The notes beneath the pieces were generated by a model. The model was not told the DNA's origin. It did no database searches and saw nothing but the letters and a program-made list of their open reading frames with translations. Positions 56,560-64,000 of a stretch of DNA of 64,000 nucleotides are shown here, one piece after another. The DNA comes from Ianthella basta. Its lineage: Eukaryota; Porifera; Demospongiae; Verongiida; Ianthellidae. The number at the start of each line of letters is the position of its first letter. Position 1 is the stretch's first letter. The stretch is taken from the NCBI GenBank assembly GCA_964019415.1, contig OZ025883.1, positions 6,286,288 through 6,350,287 on the forward strand, given 5' to 3'. Made by a program: the position numbers and the translations under genes.

Positions 56560-59500
56560 ATTACATTAATTGAACAATCATACTGATGAATTAAATCAAA
56601 TAAAATCAATCAAATCAATTCAATTAAATCAATCAATCAATCAATAGACTGGAGTCCTGGCAGCTCCAAAGTGCTCTGCACAGAGGCAGAGTTCCCCATC
56701 TGGATAGCCACAGATAGTCGCTGGAGCAGGTAGGCGAAAGACTGAGGCTCCCCTGTGGTTGCCTTCAGCCTGCGGCCTAGGTTTCGGAGGAAACTCAATG
56801 AATCTGGACCTATTGTGCCGCAGGTTTCCACTGCAATAGGCTGGAATACATAGGACCTGTCAAGGTGGGCGTACTTGCTCTGCTTGTTCTTCTCTGCTGC
56901 AGCTGCAGCCCCTCCCGCTTCCCTGGACGACCCCCGAATGCGGGAGTCACAAAAGGAGTCCACGCATGTTGCGTCCCACACGAGGAACTTTCCCTCCGTC
57001 CATGGGATGAGGGTAACACCATCTGGGCGCTTCCCATCAGCTCTGTGAAGGCCAGATGGTTCAAGTCTGCTGGGGATGTTGGCTGAAGCTAACGAGTGGT
57101 AGATGGTGTTATTCAGCATCTGATGGCGAGGGATTCTGCCTTGGCTCATCCTGCAGCTCAGACCATGAAGGCCGAGCTTGTCGACAGGTCCTCCGCAGAA
57201 GCTGCAGGAGTGGGGTAGGCATATGGAGGCGCCCACTCTGAGACCAATGGCAATACGGATAGCCTCGTTGGGCATGCGAAGACCCAGTGAGGAGATAGGT
57301 GGTGCGTTCAACCATGCCCCAGACTCGAATGAGCCGGCACCAAGCAGCCGTGATGTTGAGATCTCATTGGTGCAGTGCTCCAGAAGGGTGTCGAATGTGT
57401 GCTGGACTACAGGCCCGTCCCAGGATTTCTGGCGATTTACGGCAGAAGGGACCGGTGTGTCTTCAGGCAGTGCCTGTTTCCATTTAGACAGAGCCAGGTC
57501 CCTGTCAATGTATGGGGTAGACGACAGGTGGTCGGGGAGAAGCTCCTGCATTAGGTCTGAGGCCCCACCAGCAGATGCCAAAAAGGCAGATGGTGCAAGA
57601 GTGGAGGCACTTCGAAACCCAAGGCCACCTGATTTCACAGGGAGGGTTGCCTGGAGCCATGAGTCTCCCTGATCAAAATCAATGTTGGTGATCCTCGAAA
57701 CAATGGACTCCAGAAGGTGGTCCCAAGACTCAAGGAGTGGGGACAAAAAGGCTGGTGACGTTCGTAAGATGTGCAAGAGCTTTGGGATGGAAAGGGAGTG
57801 TCGCAGGATAGTGATGGCATCGTGCATTTGGAGGTGGCAAAGTCGTTCCCCCATCACTTTCAACTGGCGACATTGTTCCTCAATGCAAGCCTGCAGTGCC
57901 TCCTTCCCTAGGGGAGAACCCAACAAGATGGCATGGGAGGCATGAACATACTGCAGACCTGGAAAAGCCGACAGAACAGGGCTGACTGAGGACTCACTGT
58001 GAGACAGCACTTCAGACTTGTCTACATTTAGGAATAGCCCTAATGCCTTCCCCTGATTCTCAATTTTCAATAGGTCTGATTCGATGTCCTCAAAACTCCC
58101 GCCAATTGTGCCGTCATCAAGGTAGAACACTGTGAATTCCGATGACAGGCTGGATACCAGGTTGTGAATACCCAGGCAAAACAGCATTGGGCCCAGGGGG
58201 TCCCCCTGCTGTATGCCCTCAGCAGACGACACTTGCACATCGTTCCACAAAAGGATGGAAGGAGAACTGTATGCTGAGTGGACGAAAGGCAGCAGATCTG
58301 GGATGTGGTCCTTGACAGCTCTCAGCATTTTGTCCCGACGAAGAGAGTTGAATGCATTCTTAAAATCCACTTTTACCATGGCTTGGTGGGGAGGTAGGTG
58401 ATTCAAGTAAATTCGGCTGGCATGGACAGCTGCCTCGATGCCGCCCGCGACTCCAAAACCCAGCTGGCGGGGTGCCAGCATCTGGGGAATGGATTCGAGG
58501 GCATGTAGGCTGGCACATTTTGAGGCAAGTCTTCTCAGAGTGCAACCTACTGCAATTGGGCGAATACCACCACTTTTCTTAGTTAGGGCAGTCAGATTTG
58601 CTCCAAAGAAGAGGGGGCAGATAGAGGTGGGGGTTCTGCCTTCAAGAATCAGTGTGGTAAGGCCTACTAGAGCTGTTAAGAGGGATGCGCCCCCATCACC
58701 TGCTGATGGACTTGTAAGGTCTTTGAGATGTTGAGGGAGTAGGCCATCAAAGCCTCCACTCGATCCTTTGGGGAAGGATGAGATTACCTTCATGATGACT
58801 TGGGTATCAACGGTGAAAGCGAGTGGTGATGTGTGTTCCAAGGAAGGGATGTCAGAGTCAGGCGGTGGCAGAGGATGCTTAGCTTTGAGGGCTTGTAGGG
58901 TCTCACTACTGGGTTCTGCAATAGCATCCTCGCTGCAAGCCAGCCGGACAGCCCCTCGGTAATCACCCTCTTCCAGTTTACTGGAGACCCTGGAGGCCAG
59001 TTGCTCCATCTGGTTGTGCTTTTTGGGTGGTCTCACTCGCTGGGGAGGCCGAGTAGCAGGTGTCTCCGTGGACGGTTCCTGGGTCACTTGCTTGTTGATC
59101 AGGGTTGCCAAACTCCAGCGCTTACCCCCTCTGGCAGGTGTTTGCAGACATTTCTTGGAAAAGGAGAGCAATCCCACCCAAGAGGACACATCGTTTCTAG
59201 AGACGACCTGCTTAATCACATTGGCCAGCCTTCGCGCGACAGTCACTCTAGAGAGCCGAGGTATTCGCTTCACAGTCCTAATCGGCGAGCTAAGGTGTGA
59301 AATCAGGGATTCAATTTCAGCTTGTGTAGAGATATCAAGTTGTTGATCACTGGCTAATTGATGAACGGTTTCTGGTGGTGGAACGGTGTCCGGTTGTAGA
59401 TCAACGGCAGGCTGGTGATCGATAGCGCCATTCACAGCAGATCGTTGACCCACCTCAGGCTTGTTCATACATCGATTGGGCTGGGATGTGGACGGCCAGC

Positions 59501-59640
59501 AATCTACACAAAGTCTGCCATTCTTCACGCACAGGCATCTGACACATCGTCCATTCTTCATGCAGGGGCAGCACCGTGAATTGGACTGAGATTGACAGCG
59601 CGGTGCTGCCGCCATTTTTGCCGCCATTATTCATCCGCCC
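56560..59640 (-). mobile_element. LINE of the restriction-like-endonuclease type, coding part intact
   Basis: On the minus strand a single long frame ends inside a (TGAT)n tail (about 56600-56645). ATT trinucleotide repeats lie on both sides (56452-56475 and 59642-59657), hinting at insertion into an ATT microsatellite. The exact ends are uncertain. ATTATTATTATGCCACATGCCCT occurs just 5' (59645) and again at 59875, suggesting a second related end nearby. Confidence 0.75.
56637..59627 (-). CDS. LINE ORF: Cys-rich N-terminus, reverse transcriptase, restriction-like endonuclease
   Basis: 996 residues, unbroken. The N-terminus has dense Cys (CCPCMKNGRCVRCLCVKNG and CVDCW), a likely zinc-binding segment. 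The reverse transcriptase spans roughly 270-560: GGFDGLLPQHL, MVKVDFKNAFNSLRRDKML, GIQQGDPLGPMLFCLG and the catalytic FYLDDG near residue 502. A CCHC-like knuckle (CSFCGGPVDKLGLHGLSC, about 806-823) is followed by RPDGVTLIPW and FLVWDATC, the PD-(D/E)XK-type endonuclease seen in R2/NeSL-like LINEs. The YLDDG form and layout put it among RLE-type LINEs; I cannot name the clade. The stop codon lies in the TGAT tail. Confidence 0.85.
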   Translation of the reverse strand: MAAKMAAAPRCQSQSNSRCCPCMKNGRCVRCLCVKNGRLCVDCWPSTSQPNRCMNKPEVGQRSAVNGAIDHQPAVDLQPDTVPPPETVHQLASDQQLDISTQAEIESLISHLSSPIRTVKRIPRLSRVTVARRLANVIKQVVSRNDVSSWVGLLSFSKKCLQTPARGGKRWSLATLINKQVTQEPSTETPATRPPQRVRPPKKHNQMEQLASRVSSKLEEGDYRGAVRLACSEDAIAEPSSETLQALKAKHPLPPPDSDIPSLEHTSPLAFTVDTQVIMKVISSFPKGSSGGFDGLLPQHLKDLTSPSAGDGGASLLTALVGLTTLILEGRTPTSICPLFFGANLTALTKKSGGIRPIAVGCTLRRLASKCASLHALESIPQMLAPRQLGFGVAGGIEAAVHASRIYLNHLPPHQAMVKVDFKNAFNSLRRDKMLRAVKDHIPDLLPFVHSAYSSPSILLWNDVQVSSAEGIQQGDPLGPMLFCLGIHNLVSSLSSEFTVFYLDDGTIGGSFEDIESDLLKIENQGKALGLFLNVDKSEVLSHSESSVSPVLSAFPGLQYVHASHAILLGSPLGKEALQACIEEQCRQLKVMGERLCHLQMHDAITILRHSLSIPKLLHILRTSPAFLSPLLESWDHLLESIVSRITNIDFDQGDSWLQATLPVKSGGLGFRSASTLAPSAFLASAGGASDLMQELLPDHLSSTPYIDRDLALSKWKQALPEDTPVPSAVNRQKSWDGPVVQHTFDTLLEHCTNEISTSRLLGAGSFESGAWLNAPPISSLGLRMPNEAIRIAIGLRVGASICLPHSCSFCGGPVDKLGLHGLSCRMSQGRIPRHQMLNNTIYHSLASANIPSRLEPSGLHRADGKRPDGVTLIPWTEGKFLVWDATCVDSFCDSRIRGSSREAGGAAAAAEKNKQSKYAHLDRSYVFQPIAVETCGTIGPDSLSFLRNLGRRLKATTGEPQSFAYLLQRLSVAIQMGNSASVQSTLELPGLQSID

Positions 59641-59852
59641 GATTATTATTATTATTATGCCACATGCCCTATGATATATTATATTACCTGATCAGCTATT
59701 ACATCATTGTGTAGGTTTGATAGTGGACACTGTTTCTAAGTTTATGTTATAGCACATAGTCGTCATACTTGCAGCCATATATTACATATCAGCACAGATA
59801 TATATTTCTCTTGCAATTCCATCATTGTCACAGTATATATTATAATTATTAA

Positions 59853-59884
<32 letters not shown>

Positions 59885-60046
59885 TTATGCCACATGCCCT
59901 CAGGCACTAGGGCCAAACTGCCCTGTGAGGCCAAAAGAAGCAGCAAAGTAAACATCATAATAAGCATAATTATAGTCATGTCAGTATTGTCAATTAATCA
60001 GTTCATCAGCAATCAGTCTGGACAGGTACTTGAACGGGGGCATTAG
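59641..60046. other. ATT repeats and retroelement-end fragments
   Basis: ATT/AAT trinucleotide runs, two copies of ATGCCACATGCCCT, and AT-rich sequence. No gene. Confidence 0.6.
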
Positions 60047-62820
60047 CTAATAGAATCGGGCACTCCACATCTTCATAATGGCTTTCAATATTGATGCGTG
60101 CTTACACCCCCTGTCCAATACACAAACCAACTTGTCGTCATCCTCGAGATTATCGAAATCATTGATTACTTGCCTCATGCACTGCAGGAGAGCTTGTCGT
60201 TCTGTGCCCCATGCATGACACTCCAACAACCAATGGGGCACATCCTCAATCTTCCCTGATTGACACTCCCGACACCTTCTCTCCTCTCTCAGCAGCCCTT
60301 GCCATCGTCCACTTTCAATCATAAGGGGGGCTGACCCACCTCTCAACATCATCATCATCATCCGTCTCAGAGACTTACTAGCTACTTCCAAGCATCGCGA
60401 TTCACTACCCTTTTCTTTTAGTAGCCGCAATGTTGCCAACTTACGTTTGGTACTAAGCTCACATGTCCATTCATCCTCAATCGACCTCTTTGCACAAGTT
60501 TCTAACATAACTTTGATTTCTGCACTGGATAGGCCTCGTACCTCCTCAGCTCCAACACCATCCCACCCAAATGACTTAAGACAGTCCTGTAGTTTCATCA
60601 TCCATGACCCTCCACGCACCATAGCTTCTACTGCAGCTACTCTCAAAATCCTGACATCATACAAGGGGTTAGACAGTATTCTAAACCAGAATGCAGCACA
60701 TCTGACCCTAGCTAATGCAAGCAACTGGCATAGCATCTGCTTCCATCAGCAACGATGCCTTAGGGTGATGTAGTCCAACACCAAAAAAGATGCGCAAAGC
60801 TCATAGCTGGATCTGGCTCAATCCCTTTAACTTGTGGTGGCAGCCCCAAACCTCAACTCCATACATTAACATAGATTCCACCAAAGACTGCAACAACTGT
60901 AGAAAGGATCTGCCATTCACCTCTCCAACTGACTCATGGCAGTTCCGCAGCCATTAGCCCAAAGCGTGAACCTAGCTTCACCCTATGCTCTACCATCTCA
61001 GAACAGTCTAGGAACTCATCTATCACACATTCTAAGAACTTATAGGAGGAAACCCAAGGGATTTCATTCATACCAATCTTGAAGGTAGCTGCACATCTGT
61101 CCACTCTCTTCTTCCTCATGTGCATCATAGCACTCTTCTCCACATTTATCTCCACAGACCATTCCTCACACCAAGTTTGTAGACACTGCAGGCTCCTCCT
61201 CATATCTTTTGCATTCTCAGCCAACAAGACTGTGTCATCTGCAAACAGGAGACTAGATACCAGCATTCCACCACATAGCACCCCACAATCTCTGCGCTTC
61301 AACTCTGATACTAGACTGTTTACGTACAGAGAAAACAGGAGTGGAGACAGAACACATCCTTGGCGCAGGCCTCTGGATACTGCAAATTCCTCGCCTAGAC
61401 GGTTGTTAATTTTCACCTGAGATTTACTGCCATCATACAACCCTTTCTAAAACATGAGAAAGTGCCCACCAATGCCATACTGACCTAAACAGTCCCACAA
61501 CTTCATCCTGTCCACCCTATCATAGGCTTTCCTGAAGTCAATGAAAGCAGCTACCATCCCACTAGACTTCTTGGCCACCATAGACTGTCCAATCAACAAT
61601 AGAGATAGAATTTGGTCCTTGCAACCTCTGCCCCTATGAAAGCCACCTTGCTCATCAGCCAATAGCTCTTTAGCTTCTAAAAAGTCAGCCAGCCGGTTGT
61701 TCAAGACCATACACATGATCTTTCCAACCAAGGATGTCAGGGAGATACCTCTGAAGTTACTGGTGTCACAGGCTCCCTTCACCTTCCCCTTAGGGATTGG
61801 CACAATGATAGAACGTTTCCAGAAGGAGGGGACAACTCCAAACCTCCAGCAAGCATTAAACAAATGCACCCACACATCCCTTAAAATCTCAACTTCCATC
61901 ATCTCAAGAGAAATACCATCTCTACCTGTCGACTTTCTCTTCTTTGCCTTACTCAATGCCCACATCACCTCTTCTCGAGTAATTTCACCTTCCAACTCTG
62001 GATTGTCACTGCCCTGCTCACCCTGAAGTGCCTCACTGCAAACACTACGTCCGGACTTCCCCACCAGTGGCTCCTTACTCCCCTGCAACACTTCCCTGAA
62101 GTGTGCACTCCAGACTTTCACAGTCTCTTCACCGGATTGGATCACACCATTGTTGTCAAGAATTTTGTCAAGATAAGCATCTGATACTTTCCTCTTAACA
62201 ATGCCCAGCTTCTTAACTTTCCTCCACCATCTCTTGGGGTTACCCAATAGCTTCTCCAGCCTTAACTGCTGAGACCGAAAGAACTTCCTTTTGGAACTTC
62301 TAACAGCTTTGGCATCAGCTCTTCTACTAGCAACATAATCCATTCTCTTGCACTTTCTTTCCTCTTTATCTTTAGTTCTCTACCACACGTGTTCAGATTG
62401 ATGGAATGTCTTCCTCATATTCATCAAATCCTTTGTAAACCACCTATGTTTCTAGCTGTCTAGAAGTGCTCAAAGAACACTTAACTTTATGTAGCCCACT
62501 GAACATCAACCCAATCAACTGATCATACAAACTATCCGAATGATTCTGGTCACCATCAAAACTATGCAAATTCTCCACAATGCTCTCAATATCCCTCTTC
62601 TTATCACATAGGTAGTCATCTGGGACCACATATCTGAACTCATTACCAGAACATTCCCCTGGAGTGTCCTCAGGTTCACAGCCTTGGCATCCAACATCAC
62701 CGTCCAACACTATATCCCATACCAAAGCAGAATGGTCTGGAATTCGTTCAACAATACCATCAGCATGGAATGCCTCGACAAACTCAGTCAAAGATACCAC
62801 CTTAGTAGATGCAGTGCAAG
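60047..62820 (-). mobile_element. decayed APE-type LINE (pseudogene)
   Basis: Minus-strand pieces in order: an endonuclease end (62444-62800, with IPDHSALVWDI), N-terminal and finger region of the reverse transcriptase (61447-62343: STGRDGISLEMM, NFRGISLTSLVGKIM, GFHRGRGCKDQ, FIDFRKAYDRVDRMKLW), palm (60934-61440: GLRQGCVLSPLLFSLYVNSL, LLFADDTVLLAENAKDMRR), and a C-terminal segment with a CxxC...HxxxxC knuckle (60047-60736: CRECQSGKIEDVPHWLLEC). An in-frame TAG splits the palm (61447-61449); further stops and frameshifts lie at about 60930, 62380 and 62455. The 5' part is missing. It is a different lineage from the LINE at 28.6 kb. Confidence 0.85.
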
Positions 62821-64000
62821 TTACAATGCATTTTTAAATAGCGTTGTAGTTTTATCATGGTGAACAGCCTTAACGGATACATATGTATATAGCTAGCCTA
62901 GCTAGCTTGGAAGTTAACACGTACGTATGGTACGTAGCATCCGTGTGCATACTCGCTGTGGCTTGCGGTGATGAAAGCTCCTTTGTCCTTAGCATAGTGC
63001 TCCAGTGCGACATTGCCCAAGCAGCACAGATATACATAGGACATCGTATACTGCGTGCAATGACCTGCACATGCAGCACAACTATTATTTTAGAAAAGCA
63101 CACTTACTATCAGTGATTATGAATCAGGCACACATGCTCACTGCCTGTGATAGTGTACATATATATACATGAACACATGCAAAATAAATGAAGTAAACAT
63201 GAATGCAATATAATAACCATAGGCAGTAATAAGCATATTGTCAAGAAAATCAATGGGACTGTCTGACAGGTTCATTCTCTTTGGCCGGTGCAAATTGGAT
63301 CTGGCACCTTGCAAACTATGCAGTACAACTATGGCTGCATATATACCTGAGAAGCAATATAGCTACCTTACAACCATTCCAAAGTAATTGGGCTCCATCT
63401 GCTGTCATGCCTTTTGGCTATCAGCTACAGTACACAAATGCCCTCCATTCTGTTCTCATGCCTGTAAATTGCTTGCATGACTCACATACACCATAGCTAG
63501 AACAGTACTATACCTTATATGCATAAGGTTATGTATAACTTATATACAACTGTGCATATTATATACCATGCACATGCACACAAATATACACATAGCAGTA
63601 TAGTAGCTTAATTCATGTGCTTGCATGCATGTAGTGACTGCTGCATTCTATAGTTTTGTATTCTAGTACTAGTTCTTCTACTCATTCTGTAGCATGGAGA
63701 AGTCAGCAATGTACATGATTTGTGTATGCATGCACACAGAAGCACACATGTACACCTTCCTGAAGTCTACATGCATGCATGGTGTGCATGTAGGCAACTG
63801 AATGTCCACTGTTTGATTGATGCCTGTGAGTATGTGCAAAGCAAAGTGTATATTCATCTTGCAGCATGCAAGCCAGGATAGGAGCAATGGGCACAGTCCT
63901 TCATCTTGCTCCAGGCTGAAGTGATTCCCAACACATTGTGTTCCTAGCAGGAAACCTATAGTACATTTGCACAGTTTGCATATGTTTGTGTGTAACAGTG
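62821..64000. other. intergenic spacer, no gene recognised
   Basis: 63170-63470 repeats 53331-53645. The rest is AT-rich, ATGCATG-rich sequence with only short frames. Confidence 0.6.

Noticed and set aside
56865-59346. Plus-strand frames up to 164 residues opposite the RLE-type LINE
   Set aside because: Antisense of the 996-residue minus-strand ORF; no independent support.

Overview
The window is animal nuclear DNA: spliced genes with GT-AG introns, an Eph-type receptor tyrosine kinase (a metazoan-only family), AT-rich spacers, many (GT)n/(CA)n tracts and several eukaryotic retroelement lineages. Very short collagen-like secreted proteins, small introns and abundant LINE, Penelope and foldback elements suggest a non-bilaterian invertebrate. 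A demosponge is my best guess, but the sequence does not prove it.

Layout. 0-7.4 kb: the 3' part of an Eph-like receptor gene on the plus strand (end of FN3, transmembrane helix, juxtamembrane segment, complete kinase, SAM domain; 11 exons). Its last intron carries a TA-flanked DNA transposon with a Penelope-like palindrome and a 200-base assembly gap. 7.4-53 kb: a tandem array of at least 12 copies of one two-exon gene family, 9 intact and 3 broken. Each encodes a signal peptide, a Cys-flanked collagen stretch of about nine Gly-X-Y triplets, and a ~210-residue Cys-containing C-terminal domain I do not recognise. Nearly every copy has a TATA box 66-91 bp before its ATG, and many share a longer upstream block. 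The array grew by segmental duplication. One block (Eph 3' end, orphan kinesin P-loop exon, collagen-like gene) occurs at 4.7-11.7 kb and again at 24.1-33.1 kb, with more decayed pieces at 15.4, 18.6, 22.1 and 36.2 kb. Long minisatellites lie at 46.1-46.8 kb (57-bp unit) and 49.7-51.4 kb (15-bp unit).

53-64 kb: a transposon-rich tract. It holds a Penelope-like insertion with inverted terminal repeats and hammerhead-like ribozyme cores, one intronless LigB-type extradiol dioxygenase gene (candidate horizontal transfer), an intact LINE ORF of the restriction-like-endonuclease type, and a decayed LINE. A full-length APE-type LINE with target-site duplication sits at 28.6-31.6 kb, a SINE at 27.2 kb and a short Helitron-like element at 39.4 kb. 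Insertions present in only one copy of the duplicated block give a relative order of events.

The most novel object is the expanded collagen-like family: nearly constant N-terminal and C-terminal parts flank a variable Cys-rich middle, and the genes share proximal promoter features. This looks like a family of secreted, probably oligomeric proteins evolving by tandem duplication and gene conversion. Their role (matrix, spicule or fibre protein, or collectin-like recognition) cannot be told from sequence alone.
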